This document shows positions 44,814 to 54,515 of a stretch of 64,000 nt of DNA, one piece after another. The stretch's first letter is position 1; every line of letters starts with the position of its first letter. Under the pieces are notes generated by a model, which saw only the letters and a program-made list of their open reading frames with translations, did no database searches and was not told the DNA's origin. Source of the stretch: Halobacteriovoraceae bacterium (GTDB lineage: Bacteria; Bdellovibrionota; Bacteriovoracia; Bacteriovoracales; Bacteriovoracaceae); NCBI GenBank assembly GCA_002711995.1, contig PASN01000009.1, forward strand, positions 119,019-183,018, read 5' to 3'. The translations under genes were made by a program, and so were the position numbers.

Positions 44814-45722
44814 TTAATCCTTGCCTTTTAGTTTTGGATCGAGGGCGTCTCTAAGAGAGTCACCTAAAATATTAAAGGCCAACACCACAACAAACATGGC
44901 AATGGTGGCTCCGGCCAATTGCCACCATACGTCTCTGGCCAGTTCAAGTTTTGCGTCATCTATCATTGTACCCCAACTAGGCTGTCCTGAAACTCCAAGG
45001 CCTAGATAAGACAAAATTACCTCCGACTTGATTGCAACTTGAAACTGCAAAGAGGTAAAGATAATAACGATATGCGAAACATTTGGAAGAATATGCTTGA
45101 AAAGCTTTCTTCCATGTCCAGCACCTAATGAACCTGCGGCCTGTACATAGTCTCTATCTTTATGCTTCATCACTTCGCCTCTAATCAGTCTTGCGAGTCC
45201 AACCCAAGAAGTTAGCCCCAAAGCGATGTATACAGTGGTGATCCCCTTTCCAAGAATGAATGCAATGGACATTAAAAGCATAATTTGTGGCACGGAAGAA
45301 AAAGTTGTGTAAAACCACACAACTAGCTCGTCAATCCATCCACCAAAATACCCAGCAACAGCTCCAAAGAAAACACCTATGGGAATGGCGATCGCTGATG
45401 AAATTAGTCCCACACTCATGGCTATTTGGGTACCATGTATAACTTTTTGTAAAACGCTTCTGCCAAAAATGTCTGTTCCCAGCCAATGCTCTGAACTTGG
45501 AGGCGAGTATGAAGCTCCAACCTCTTTGCCCCAATCAGCTGCGATTACACCCCACCAAGAAAGAAGGGCAATCAATGCGTAAAACAAGACGATCCCTAAA
45601 CAGAGAACGGCCTTTTTTTCCTTTTTTAACCTCTGCCAAGCGTCACCTAACAATGATCTTCCCTTAATGGATTCGATCTCAATTTTTTCATCACTAGTCA
45701 TAATAGCGTCTGCAGTATCCAT
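44814..45722 (-). CDS. oligopeptide ABC transporter permease, OppC type
   Basis: A 302-residue inner-membrane protein with about 6 TM helices. The N-terminal DUF-like segment (GRSLLGDAWQRLKKEKKAVLCLGIVLFYALIALL) and the WLGTDIFGRSVLQKVIHGTQIAMSVGLIS start are typical of DppC/OppC. The EAA-like loop GAGHGRKLFKHILPNV contacts the ATPase. It starts 8 bp after the OppB stop and is followed 4 bp later by the ATPase gene. Confidence 0.94.
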   Translation of the reverse strand: MDTADAIMTSDEKIEIESIKGRSLLGDAWQRLKKEKKAVLCLGIVLFYALIALLSWWGVIAADWGKEVGASYSPPSSEHWLGTDIFGRSVLQKVIHGTQIAMSVGLISSAIAIPIGVFFGAVAGYFGGWIDELVVWFYTTFSSVPQIMLLMSIAFILGKGITTVYIALGLTSWVGLARLIRGEVMKHKDRDYVQAAGSLGAGHGRKLFKHILPNVSHIVIIFTSLQFQVAIKSEVILSYLGLGVSGQPSWGTMIDDAKLELARDVWWQLAGATIAMFVVVLAFNILGDSLRDALDPKLKGKD

Positions 45723-45729
45723 AATTTCC

Positions 45730-46674
45730 TTATTTTAACTTAACTCTTGGATCAACCACTGTGTACAAAATGTCCTGCACCAAAGTGAATACAATATAGG
45801 CCACGGCCGAGAGAACTGTTATTGCCTTTAGGACCGGGAAGTCTGAAGCGTTCAATGCATTAATAACCATATTCCCCAGTCCTGGTATTGAGAAAAAGCT
45901 CTCTAAAAGGATAGATCCCAAAAGCAAAAACGGCAGCTGCACCACTGTGTAGGTAATGATTGGAATCATTGCGTTTCTAAGTACATGCTTTAAAAGAATC
46001 TTCTTTTCAGATACACCTTTAGCTCTGGCGGTTCGCACATAGTCTTGATACATCTCATCCAAAATCAATGTTCTATAAAATCTAGTGTCTGGCCCAAGAC
46101 TCAAAACAATCCAGATAATAATTGGCAACGTGATATATGGCATGACCTCAGGGAAGCTGTACTCAAAACCGGAGATTTCGAACCAGCCCAGCTCAAAAGC
46201 GAATAGCCATTGAAAGACCATGATGTATACAAGAGAGGAAATGGACATCATCGCAATCGTTAAGATACGAATGAAAAGATCTATCCCCTTTCCTCTAAAA
46301 TAGGCCACAATCGTCGCTAGCAAGATACTCACAACAGTTGCAAGGAAGAATCCCGGAAGAGTTACAGACAGAGATGGTATCGCCCCCTGAGCGATCATCT
46401 GGGAAATCTGCTGCTTTGTTGCCCACGATCTTCCAAAGTCAAAAGTGAAAGCGGATTTAACAACGTCAAAGTATTGCGCAATCAACGGCTTGTTTAAACC
46501 AAGCTGCTCACGAAGTTCGGCCATCTGAGAAGCAGTGGCATGTTTGCCTAAAAGAATCCCTGTGGGGTCCCCAGCAACAACGTTAAATAAAAAGAAGATT
46601 AAAAAGCACACACCCAACAATACGGGGATTAGATACAAAACTCTTCTAAAAATATAATTCCAAGTTGAACTCAT
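45730..46674 (-). CDS. oligopeptide ABC transporter permease, OppB type
   Basis: A 314-residue inner-membrane protein, with FRRVLYLIPVLLGVCFLIFFLFNVVAGDP at the start, the ELREQLGLNKPLIAQYFD loop, and ARAKGVSEKKILLKHVLRNAMIPIITY as the EAA loop. These match DppB/OppB. It pairs with OppC to form the translocation path for peptides. It starts 9 bp after the binding-protein stop. Confidence 0.94.
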   Translation of the reverse strand: MSSTWNYIFRRVLYLIPVLLGVCFLIFFLFNVVAGDPTGILLGKHATASQMAELREQLGLNKPLIAQYFDVVKSAFTFDFGRSWATKQQISQMIAQGAIPSLSVTLPGFFLATVVSILLATIVAYFRGKGIDLFIRILTIAMMSISSLVYIMVFQWLFAFELGWFEISGFEYSFPEVMPYITLPIIIWIVLSLGPDTRFYRTLILDEMYQDYVRTARAKGVSEKKILLKHVLRNAMIPIITYTVVQLPFLLLGSILLESFFSIPGLGNMVINALNASDFPVLKAITVLSAVAYIVFTLVQDILYTVVDPRVKLK

Positions 46675-46682
46675 TTATCTTC

Positions 46683-48443
46683 CTAAAGTTTTTCCAGTAG
46701 CTTCTTTTTCTTTTTAAGGTCAACATCCCAGTACTTAACGTTTCCATAGTTGAAAGTTGAAAACTTGTAGTTTTCAAGCCACCCATGTTTTACAACAAAG
46801 CTTGTTCTGTGAACTCCAAGTATCCAAGGCACCTTTTCAGAGTATTTCTGCGCAAGCTCCTCGTAAAGCTTCGCTCTCAGAGGACTTGGCTGCATTTTAG
46901 TTGCCTTGTCAAATAGCTTGTTAAACCCTGGGTCGTTGAAGTTTGATCCGTTAGGACCTGGAGAGGAGTTTGGTCCATACAGTAGCTGAAGAAAGTTTTC
47001 AGCATCAGGATAGTCACCAACCCACGCCATTCCATAAGTTTGAGTTTGACGCTTATGGACTTTCTCCGTTAACTGAGGCCATGTGTTAGTCACAACCTGT
47101 ACGTTTACGCCAATTTTCGCCATCTGCTTTTTGAAGAACTCCCCCATTTGTCTTGAAACGGTTTTCGCTAAAGTGTCATACTTAATAACTGGAAGTCCTT
47201 TCCCTCTTGGGTAGCCAGCTTCTGTAAGAAGCTTTTTGGCCTTTTCCAAGTTGTATTGCATGTAAGGGTTTTTATAATCTTTATCGTAGCCAGCAATCCC
47301 TGGTGGAATTGGGGTCTGAGCTAAAATTCCATTGCCGTTATAAAATAATTCATTGGATTTCTCTCTATCGTAGGCCAATGACAAGGCCTGCTTTAGTTTA
47401 ACGTTATCTTTAAATAGAGGATCTTCATGATTGAAGGCAATATAAGTAACGTCGAGATCAGGTGAGATCTGAAGCACAATCCCCTTTTTAGCGTATTCTT
47501 CAGTAACTCCTTTATTAGGCGCTACAACAGTTTCAAAGTTGTCCTTCGGAATTGAGATGTAATCAAGCTTCCCTTTTTCAAATGAGAGCCATCTTGGTTG
47601 GGATTCAGGTTGAATTACAACAACTAGTTTCTCAACTAGTGGAAGTGTTTTTCCAGCATCCTCCAAAAGACCTGCAGCCTTGTCCTCTGGAGTTCCCTCG
47701 CTTGGGTAGGTTTCTTTTCTGTAGTTTGGATTCTTATGATAAACAATTTTGTTAGATTGAGTGTAGGTATCCGTCATAAAAGGCCCAGTTCCAACCGGGT
47801 TGTTTAAAAACTCTTTTCCATAGTGCTCAACGGCCTCTCTAGGAACGACCATTGTGTAAGTCATAGGAAGAGCATACAAAAACTGCGGAGACTTTTCTTT
47901 TAATTTAAATTGAACAGTGTATTTATCCAAGGCCTTAAGCCCTGAAACTTCCTCGTCATAATTTGTTTTTTCAAGTCTCTTTTGCTTTTCTCTCCACTCG
48001 TTTAGACCTTCAAGTTTACCATCTAAAATCCACCAACCAATGGCATTGTTTCTTGGATCAGCAAGTCTTTTGAAGGAGTAAACAACATCCTCGGCAACCA
48101 TTTCTCTGCCTTTTCCATCTTTGAAACATTTGTTGTCGTGAAAAAGCACTCCCTCTTTCAACTTAAAAGTATATGTTAGTTCGTCTTTGGAAACTTTTGG
48201 CATTTCTTTAGCCAAGTTGGGAATCAACTCGTATGGTCTTTTAAGATAATGATACTGAAGAAGTCCCTCATACACTCTCGCCACTTCAGTACTTGAATAA
48301 GTGTCTCCAGTGTTAATAGGATCCAGACCTTTAACCTTGCTTTCAACAGTCAGGTTTAAGACTTTTTCATTTAGGTCTCTTTTTTTGGTACAGCTGGCGA
48401 AGGTCAAAACCAACAGTAATAGTGAAAGAAGCTTTTTAATCAT
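46683..48443 (-). CDS. oligopeptide-binding lipoprotein, OppA/DppA type (SBP family 5)
   Basis: A 586-residue periplasmic binding lipoprotein with lipobox FASCTKK (about residue 18) and a strong AAGGGG ribosome site. SBP_bac_5 features include VARVYEGLLQYHYLKRPYELIPNLAKEMPKVSKDELTYTFKLKEGVLFHD, PVGTGPFM, and QALSLAYDREKSNELFYNGNG. It captures peptides and hands them to OppBC. First gene of the operon in the order binding protein, OppB, OppC, fused OppDF. Confidence 0.94.
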   Translation of the reverse strand: MIKKLLSLLLLVLTFASCTKKRDLNEKVLNLTVESKVKGLDPINTGDTYSSTEVARVYEGLLQYHYLKRPYELIPNLAKEMPKVSKDELTYTFKLKEGVLFHDNKCFKDGKGREMVAEDVVYSFKRLADPRNNAIGWWILDGKLEGLNEWREKQKRLEKTNYDEEVSGLKALDKYTVQFKLKEKSPQFLYALPMTYTMVVPREAVEHYGKEFLNNPVGTGPFMTDTYTQSNKIVYHKNPNYRKETYPSEGTPEDKAAGLLEDAGKTLPLVEKLVVVIQPESQPRWLSFEKGKLDYISIPKDNFETVVAPNKGVTEEYAKKGIVLQISPDLDVTYIAFNHEDPLFKDNVKLKQALSLAYDREKSNELFYNGNGILAQTPIPPGIAGYDKDYKNPYMQYNLEKAKKLLTEAGYPRGKGLPVIKYDTLAKTVSRQMGEFFKKQMAKIGVNVQVVTNTWPQLTEKVHKRQTQTYGMAWVGDYPDAENFLQLLYGPNSSPGPNGSNFNDPGFNKLFDKATKMQPSPLRAKLYEELAQKYSEKVPWILGVHRTSFVVKHGWLENYKFSTFNYGNVKYWDVDLKKKKKLLEKL

Positions 48444-48580
48444 AGGATCCCCTTGTAAACTCTACTCATTAAATCAATATGTTATATAACTTTAACTTAA
48501 AGTCTTAAAAGGTTCTATAAAAACAAATAATGACTGACAAGAAGTGCAATTTGACGCCATCTAGAGGGGTCTTTCCGACA

Positions 48581-49201
48581 CTAGAACTCAGTTTTTTCCA
48601 AACAATCTCTTACAATCAGCTCCATTCCAAATAGAGGCTCACCCTTCTTGTCCTTTAATTTAAAATCAAACCTTCCAAAGTGACCTTGAGAGACAACGTT
48701 TAAAAACTTTAACCGAGCTTTATAGTTTCTTATTCTAAAATTGCCATAGATTTCTTTGTCTTTTACTTCCCAAACAATGGGGCTCTTTTGATTGGCAACA
48801 AGCCCCTTTTGTATCAGGAAGTCTTTAAAAAATGTCTCCCACATAACATTTGCGGAATCTAATAAACTAGGATCAAGTCCTTTTGCGTTTTTCAACAGGG
48901 CCTGCTCGTAGCTTGCATTGGTGACTGGTTTATCGTGAGCTGTGTCCCATTCAACTACGATGCTTTCTCTGCCATACACAGGGAAGTCTATGATAGACGC
49001 CCACTTAAGTTCATCCTCTACAAAGGAGCTTTGAAAAGAAAAGACATGCTTTTGGCCAGCAAATATAAATCTGCCCTTGCCTTCTGAATTTAGACAAATT
49101 CTACGCTTGGCCTGCTCTGGTGAATTGGAAACCTTTACTTCTTTAAACAAAGCACAGCTTCCCAACAATAAAAATAAAGAGATTTTAATAAATGAATACA
49201 T
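48581..49201 (-). CDS. lipoprotein, possibly LolB-like
   Basis: A 206-residue protein from ATG 49201, with lipobox LLGSCALF. The body is strand-rich (GRFIFAGQKHVFSFQSSF, ESIVVEWDTAH, EIYGNFRIRNYKARLKFLNV, HFGRFDFKLKDK), consistent with a half-barrel as in LolB, the outer-membrane receptor for lipoproteins. It follows a TPR lipoprotein gene, the arrangement seen for lolB in some proteobacteria. Sequence identity to LolB cannot be judged by eye, so the name is not used. Confidence 0.6.
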   Translation of the reverse strand: MYSFIKISLFLLLGSCALFKEVKVSNSPEQAKRRICLNSEGKGRFIFAGQKHVFSFQSSFVEDELKWASIIDFPVYGRESIVVEWDTAHDKPVTNASYEQALLKNAKGLDPSLLDSANVMWETFFKDFLIQKGLVANQKSPIVWEVKDKEIYGNFRIRNYKARLKFLNVVSQGHFGRFDFKLKDKKGEPLFGMELIVRDCLEKTEF

Positions 49202-49246
49202 AGAGAAAAGATTAGACCTCAAAACTTGAGAAATCAATTCAGCAGA

Positions 49247-51109
49247 TCATTCTTCTAAGAAAGAGGCCGGTATACGATCCGAGTCCAAGCTTTTTAGAAC
49301 TTCTATCAACTCTTCTCTTTCAGAAGCAAATTTAGCAAGTCCTATTGCGTTCTCGATGTAACGCTTGGCATTCTTAAAGTCGCGAAGCTTTCCATACACA
49401 ATCGCCAGGTGTTTTTGAATTGAGATATCGTCCGGCACAAGCTTTGCCGCTTTTTGCAACTCCACAAGAGCTCTTTCAACATCTCCAACCTTATAGAAGT
49501 ACCAGCCAAGCGAGTCTCTTATGAATCCATCATTAGGGTTTAATGCAATGGCCTTCTTTATTAATTCATACGCCTCATCCAACCTCTCACCTTTCTCAAG
49601 AAGAGAGTATCCAAGAAAGTTGTAGGCATATGCATCTTTTGGATTATCTTTGATGATACCTTCAATTAAAGGAAAGACCTTTTCATACATCTTCTCTTTT
49701 TCATATAAAGATGCCAGATAGTAAGTATGGTTATGACTAAAGTTCTCTTTTTGAGAAATAGTTTCCAATGCCTTAATCGCAAGTTCATTCTCTTGAATGT
49801 TTTCATAAAAGTTGGCCAGGATCACCTGAAGCTCCACCTCTATCTCTGGCAGCTCTTTAGTTTTCTTCTCTACAAGTGCTGTGAACTTTTTGGACAGCTC
49901 TCCCTGCTTCCCTGTTTTAGAAGTTTCTTCCAGGGCAAGCGCAGACAACATTTGAGCTGCTTGAAAAGAGCTGTCTTGATAAAGGCCACTGCTAGATGGA
50001 ACTCTTGAGAAGTACTCAATTGAGTTTTCAAACTCTTTCATCTCTTGGTAGATGGCCCCTAAATAGTAAAGGATTTTGTCATTTTCTGGGGCTGCAACAA
50101 GCAGCTCTTTAAAGGTAACAATTGCCTTATGATACTCTTTAGAGTCAGTATAAAGGATTCCAAGCTTTACTTTTAAATTAAGGTTTTCAGGATCGTGATC
50201 GCTCAATCTTTCAGCAAATGGAATGGCCTCATTAAACTTCTTGGTCGCAAACATCAGTTGAACCAAACGAGAAAGTATCATGACATCATTTGGTTTTTGC
50301 TTTAAATATTTTTTATAGATTGAGATTGCCTTTTTATTCTTCCCTTGCTCTTCATGTGCCAATCCAAGCGCCATTGTTGCCTGGCTAAAATCAGGCTCAA
50401 GTTTCGAAGCTTTTTTGAAGTAATACTTTGCCTTCTCAATCTCACCTCTATCCACGTGCATTTTGCCTATGTAGTATGAGAAAAGACCTCTTCCAGGAAC
50501 ATTTTTTTCACATTTCTTTAACGAGGACACCGCCTTTTTGAAGTTCCCCTCGCTGACATGAGACTTAGAGAGGAAAATACAGGCATCTTCATTTTTTGGA
50601 TTCTTTTTAAGTATTTTTGCGTAAACCTTTTGAGCTGGTTTATGTTTACCCAAACTAGAGTAAACACCCGCCAAAACGAGAGCGATATTTTCATTAAAAT
50701 CTTTTCTTTTATATAAATTTTCAAGAATCTCTTGAGACTCTTTAAGTTTGCCTACTCTAATTAGGCCAACCGCTCGCTTTTTTAAAATAAACGGGTCATT
50801 GGGCACCAGACCTACGAGATGCTTCAATATAAGGTTTGAAGTGACATAATCACCTTCCATCTGCGCAGCACTTGCTTTTAGATACATATCACTTGCAAGG
50901 AAGTTGATCTTGTCCTCACCACTGGCCTTGGCGGCTATGGCAAGCTCTTTAAGTTGGTTAGAAACCCTCTTTAAACTCTGTTTGTTTAATTTTTCAATCT
51001 CTTTAGGACTTAGATGCTTGTTGGCCTTTGGGGCCTGTTTCTTAACGGTTTGAACCTGCGCGCAGCCGGTCAAAAGCAATATAGCAGCTATAATAAGAGA
51101 TCTGAGCAT
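49247..51109 (-). CDS. tetratricopeptide-repeat lipoprotein
   Basis: A 620-residue lipoprotein with lipobox LLTGCAQ (about residue 17) and AAGGA before the ATG. At least ten TPR-like 34-residue units run from about residue 70 to the end, for example YLKASAAQMEGDYVTSNLILKHLVGLVPND and IDRGEIEKAKYYFKKASKLEPDFS-like repeats. TPR proteins scaffold complexes; anchored at the membrane, it may help outer-membrane assembly or secretion. It is followed 45 bp later by the LolB-like gene. Confidence 0.88.
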   Translation of the reverse strand: MLRSLIIAAILLLTGCAQVQTVKKQAPKANKHLSPKEIEKLNKQSLKRVSNQLKELAIAAKASGEDKINFLASDMYLKASAAQMEGDYVTSNLILKHLVGLVPNDPFILKKRAVGLIRVGKLKESQEILENLYKRKDFNENIALVLAGVYSSLGKHKPAQKVYAKILKKNPKNEDACIFLSKSHVSEGNFKKAVSSLKKCEKNVPGRGLFSYYIGKMHVDRGEIEKAKYYFKKASKLEPDFSQATMALGLAHEEQGKNKKAISIYKKYLKQKPNDVMILSRLVQLMFATKKFNEAIPFAERLSDHDPENLNLKVKLGILYTDSKEYHKAIVTFKELLVAAPENDKILYYLGAIYQEMKEFENSIEYFSRVPSSSGLYQDSSFQAAQMLSALALEETSKTGKQGELSKKFTALVEKKTKELPEIEVELQVILANFYENIQENELAIKALETISQKENFSHNHTYYLASLYEKEKMYEKVFPLIEGIIKDNPKDAYAYNFLGYSLLEKGERLDEAYELIKKAIALNPNDGFIRDSLGWYFYKVGDVERALVELQKAAKLVPDDISIQKHLAIVYGKLRDFKNAKRYIENAIGLAKFASEREELIEVLKSLDSDRIPASFLEE

Positions 51110-51331
51110 TACTTGTCCTTGTAGTTTCTCAAAAGGCCTTAAAGGCTTTTTAAATAATCGGATTTTCTTGCAGAATTCTTAAAACAAAGTGGCAAGGATC
51201 AGATATTAGGTCATTTATTCCGAAAAAGTACCAACTAAGTACTTTATTACGCTCTCTGACTAACAAAATGCGTAAAAATTACTCAATTTATTCTAAATTT
51301 CCTATTTTAGTTCTTTTTTTGACTAACCGGG

Positions 51332-51361
51332 TTGACTTTTTTTCGGCCTTTCTTGTATGAA
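51332..51361 (+). promoter_or_regulatory. candidate promoter of the phaR-like operon
   Basis: TTGACT (51332-51337) and TATGAA (51356-51361) are separated by 18 bp, implying a start near 51368 and a leader of about 160 nt before ATG 51530. Confidence 0.45.
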
Positions 51362-51387
51362 GTGACCACTCAAGCAATTGAGCACCA

Positions 51388-51402
51388 GCGTTAAATTAAC
51401 GC
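51388..51402. promoter_or_regulatory. perfect palindrome in the phaR-like leader, candidate operator
   Basis: GCGTTAAATTAACGC is an exact 7+1+7 inverted repeat located about 20-35 bp after the predicted transcription start. PhaR proteins are known to repress their own genes; this is a reasonable site for that, but the match to any known PhaR box was not established. Confidence 0.45.
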
Positions 51403-51529
51403 AACGGGCTTTGGGTAAATTTATTTATCACTTTGCAGAGTAAGTACTAGGGAAACTTTTAAAAACAAATACTTAATGTTGAACGTCACCTCACAAGTAT
51501 TAGGGGTAAACAAAACAGGGGAAAGCCGA

Positions 51530-51961
51530 ATGAAAGATGTAAGAACTATTAAAAGGTACCAAAACAGAAAACTTTATGACACTTTTCAATCTTGCTATGT
51601 AACGCTTGAAGAAATTGCTCAAATCATCAGAGAAGGCAACGAGATCCAAGTTATCGACAACAAGACTAAAAATGACATCACATACATGACTCAAATCCAA
51701 CTTCTTTTTGATCAAGAAAGAAAGTCTCTTAAGCCAGGTGACACTGAGCTACTTAAGAGAGTTATCAGATCTGAAGAAGGAACTCTTACTGGCTACATCA
51801 AAGGCCTAGAGAAAGAAATGGGACTAGACTTCCCTACTTCTATCGTGAACAACGAAGTTGCTGCTTCTGAAGAGAAAAAAGAAGAAGTTCCAGCTGCTGC
51901 ATTCTTGAACTCTAACAGCGTTAACCTTAACACTGTTGAGACATCAACGACTCTAAACTAA
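51530..51961 (+). CDS. PhaR-type polyhydroxyalkanoate synthesis regulator
   Basis: A 143-residue protein from ATG 51530 (AGGGGAAAG upstream). The PHB/PHA_accum DNA-binding domain is clear: RTIKRYQNRKLYDTFQSCYVTLEEIAQIIREGNEIQVIDNKTKNDITYMTQIQLLFDQER. The C-terminal tail is acidic and low-complexity. Family members sense PHA and control granule proteins, but no PHA synthase or phasin gene is in the window. It heads a tight run with the barrel and ArsA-like genes. Confidence 0.85.
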   Translation: MKDVRTIKRYQNRKLYDTFQSCYVTLEEIAQIIREGNEIQVIDNKTKNDITYMTQIQLLFDQERKSLKPGDTELLKRVIRSEEGTLTGYIKGLEKEMGLDFPTSIVNNEVAASEEKKEEVPAAAFLNSNSVNLNTVETSTTLN

Positions 51962-51976
51962 AAAAGAGACGCATAT

Positions 51977-52600
51977 ATGACATTTAATTCAATGTCGAAG
52001 CTCATGGCCTTTGTGGCCATGAGTTTTCTTATTTCGACAAATTCTCTTGCTCAAAACAAAAACGAAGACAAAGAACTAGAAAAAGAAACATCCGCAACAG
52101 TTTCTGCCGCAAGACGCGAAGTAGGCAAACACGGCTTTGGCGTGGGCCTTGGACAGACTTTTCTTCTAGGTAGTCTTCAAAGCAAAGGTGACAGCCAAAT
52201 TACTGGCGAGCTCTTTTATAGCTACACCGCAAGTTACTCATTTGACCTGCTAGTGAACCTTCACTCTTCTCATCACTCCTACCAAGGTAAGGATGTGTGG
52301 CTTAGAGGGTTGGCATTCAGCATCAAAGCTCGCTCTTATGAGTTTGACGCATTCTCACCATATGTCATTGGCGGACTTGGCTTTTACGAGCCTAGAATTG
52401 CCAAAGACGGAGTTCAATCTGAAAGAAAAACAACTTTTGGATTCAACGCCGGTGGTGGTGTGGACCTGAGATTGAATCGCCGCGTTGTGATTGGCATACT
52501 TGGTCAATATCATAATCCATTTGATATCAAACAAGATGAGACCGAAGATGTAAAAGGATCTTACTTTAAGCTTTTACTTACGAGCATGTATTTGTTTTAA
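51977..52600 (+). CDS. outer-membrane beta-barrel protein
   Basis: A 207-residue protein with a signal peptide (cleavage near SLAQN) and amphipathic strands with aromatic belts: GFGVGLGQTFLLGSL, TGELFYSYTASYSFDLLVNLHSSHHS, GLAFSIKARSYEFDAFSPYVIGGLGFYEPR, GFNAGGGVDLRLNRRVVIGILGQYH. The final residue pattern ends in Phe, as in BamA-assembled barrels. An 8-stranded OmpA/OmpW-like barrel is likely. It lies 15 bp after the phaR-like stop. Confidence 0.8.
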   Translation: MTFNSMSKLMAFVAMSFLISTNSLAQNKNEDKELEKETSATVSAARREVGKHGFGVGLGQTFLLGSLQSKGDSQITGELFYSYTASYSFDLLVNLHSSHHSYQGKDVWLRGLAFSIKARSYEFDAFSPYVIGGLGFYEPRIAKDGVQSERKTTFGFNAGGGVDLRLNRRVVIGILGQYHNPFDIKQDETEDVKGSYFKLLLTSMYLF

Positions 52601-52609
52601 TACGCGGAC

Positions 52610-53437
52610 ATGTTGTCCGATCATAAAAGACTATACATAATTACAGGCAAGGGCGGCGTTGGTAAAACCGCCCTTTCTTTGGCCTTTACTAAATACCTGA
52701 GAACTCAGGGGGTAAAGGCAAACTATCTAAATTTCACAACAGCAAACTTAGACAAACCCAAACACGATATCCAAGAAATCATTCAAGCAAAAAAGATGGA
52801 TGTTCCTCTTACTGCATTAAACCTTTATGATTGCGCTTCTGGATACGTTGCAAAAAAATTAAAATCCCAAACCATTGCCAAGTTTGTGGTCAAGACTCCA
52901 TTTTTTAAAGCGCTAATTAGCATGATTCCGGGTTTTAACTACACAATATACTTAGGCCAGGCATTGGAGCTTCTAAAACAAGACCCTGATCAGGTATTTG
53001 TTCTAGACTCCCCTTCTTCAGGCCATGCCATCACAATGCTTGAGGCAACCAAGAACTTTGGAGAAATTTTCCAATCAGGATCTTTATTTGATGACACTCA
53101 AAAGATGTTGTCTCACATATACGCTCCAGGGTTTGCTCAAATAAATATTCTTACACTTCCAATTCTTATGGCAGTTAACGAGGCGATGGAGCTGAAAGAA
53201 CAACTCAAAAGCATTGCCCCAATAGACAGCAAGGTTGTATGCAACAATAGCTTTGCAAGACTGGAAGGCGCGACCGAAATGGACTTGCCAAACTTTCTGC
53301 AAAAGAAGCTTGATACTGAGAGACTTATTGAGAAAGAATACGGGGAGCAAATACAGTCATTCATCCCCCACTCTTTAAGGAACATAGACGAGGAAATAGT
53401 AAACGATTTGGTGCCCCACATGGGCCAATTGGTATAG
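52610..53437 (+). CDS. ArsA/Get3-like ATPase, first copy
   Basis: A 275-residue protein with the deviant Walker A GKGGVGKT (residues 13-20, including the signature Lys) and DSPSSGHAITMLE as the Walker B/switch II region. ArsA and Get3 use ATP to move arsenite or tail-anchored membrane proteins. No arsenite Cys triad or Get3 CxxC is seen. With an adjacent second copy it may form a heterodimer. It starts 9 bp after the barrel gene. Confidence 0.85.
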   Translation: MLSDHKRLYIITGKGGVGKTALSLAFTKYLRTQGVKANYLNFTTANLDKPKHDIQEIIQAKKMDVPLTALNLYDCASGYVAKKLKSQTIAKFVVKTPFFKALISMIPGFNYTIYLGQALELLKQDPDQVFVLDSPSSGHAITMLEATKNFGEIFQSGSLFDDTQKMLSHIYAPGFAQINILTLPILMAVNEAMELKEQLKSIAPIDSKVVCNNSFARLEGATEMDLPNFLQKKLDTERLIEKEYGEQIQSFIPHSLRNIDEEIVNDLVPHMGQLV

Positions 53438-53444
53438 GTGAGCT

Positions 53445-54515
53445 GTGAACTTAAAACCAAAACCTTTTGAAATTTTTAGTGGAACAGGCGGCGTGGGAAA
53501 AACAACTCTTGCAGCCTCAAGGGCCATTTATCTTGCTCAACAAGGTTGTTCAGTTCTTCTTATTACCATTGACCCGGCCAAGCGTCTGAAGGAAGTTCTT
53601 AGCATTAAAGATGAGGATGCTGGAAAGGTCGTTTCGATCTCAGATCCTCTTGGAGATGGAGCCAAGCTTGATCTAGACGTTGAGCTTATGAATCCTGAAG
53701 AGACAATAAAAAGAATAGCTCAAAAAACTGATTCAGATGACATTGTTAAAAACAGAATCCTAAAAATTTTGGCCCGTCCCTATGGCGGTCTAAATGAGAT
53801 TTTGGCAATCATTGAGCTCCAACTCAATATGGATAAAAACAAATACGACGTGATCGTATTAGACACACCTCCAGGCAGCCATTTTTTAGACTTCCTAGAA
53901 AGTGTTGAAAAAATAAGAACATTTTTCGACCAAAACTTTGTGGATATATTCACCTACCTCGGGAAAAAGTCTGAGCCTACAAAAGCAGGCCGTGGCAAGC
54001 GTTTCATGACTAAAATGGTCTCCTCTGGGGTTAAGAAGCTTTTAGACTACTTATCAAAGGTTACTGGAGCATCATTCGTTGAAGAATTTTTAGAGGCCGT
54101 ATACACTCTCTACCAGTCAAGAAATGTCTTTCTTGACGCTCTAGATTTGCAAAAGGGCCTCCAAGATGAGAATAAATCTACATGGTTTTTAGTTACAAGC
54201 GTCGAGCAAAACAAGCTTAAGGAAGCAATGGATTTAAGCGAAGGTGCAAAGGCCCTCTTAACCGATAAGAGCTGGGTTATTTTAAACAAATGCCTGCTCT
54301 CTCAAGTTGAGCAATGGGACCCGAAAACTGAAAAAGAGAAGCTTGTTAAAAACAGCTTTGTGAACCGAGAGAAAAAACATGAGGACCTTTTATCCTCAAA
54401 ATTTAATAATATTTTAAGATTTTCGGAAGTTTTAAGGCCTGAACCACTGGAACATGTGAGAGAGCTGGTAAACCAATTGAGAGAACATAAATTAATTGGA
54501 GCAAAGAATGGATAA
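53445..54515 (+). CDS. ArsA/Get3-like ATPase, second copy
   Basis: A 356-residue protein from GTG 53445, with Walker A GTGGVGKTT (residues 13-21; Thr14 in place of the signature Lys) and Walker B DTPPGSHFLDFLE, plus TIDPAKRLKEVL typical of the family. It is longer than its neighbour and carries a basic helical insert (KAGRGKRFMTKMVSSGVKKLLDYL) that could hold a hydrophobic client. The gene is 7 bp after the first copy and overlaps the CBS gene by 8 bp. Confidence 0.88.
   Translation: MNLKPKPFEIFSGTGGVGKTTLAASRAIYLAQQGCSVLLITIDPAKRLKEVLSIKDEDAGKVVSISDPLGDGAKLDLDVELMNPEETIKRIAQKTDSDDIVKNRILKILARPYGGLNEILAIIELQLNMDKNKYDVIVLDTPPGSHFLDFLESVEKIRTFFDQNFVDIFTYLGKKSEPTKAGRGKRFMTKMVSSGVKKLLDYLSKVTGASFVEEFLEAVYTLYQSRNVFLDALDLQKGLQDENKSTWFLVTSVEQNKLKEAMDLSEGAKALLTDKSWVILNKCLLSQVEQWDPKTEKEKLVKNSFVNREKKHEDLLSSKFNNILRFSEVLRPEPLEHVRELVNQLREHKLIGAKNG

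Larger units (their letters stand above)
51110..51529. other. 420-bp divergent regulatory region between TPR and phaR-like genes
   Basis: No coding frame is seen. It holds a hairpin in the TPR leader (51131-51138 with 51144-51151, loop TTAAA, one wobble pair), a candidate promoter for the phaR-like gene (51332-51361), a small hairpin CTCAA/TTGAG (51369-51382) and a perfect 15-bp palindrome (51388-51402). An in-frame ATG at 51476 could add 18 residues to the phaR-like product but has no ribosome site. Confidence 0.55.
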
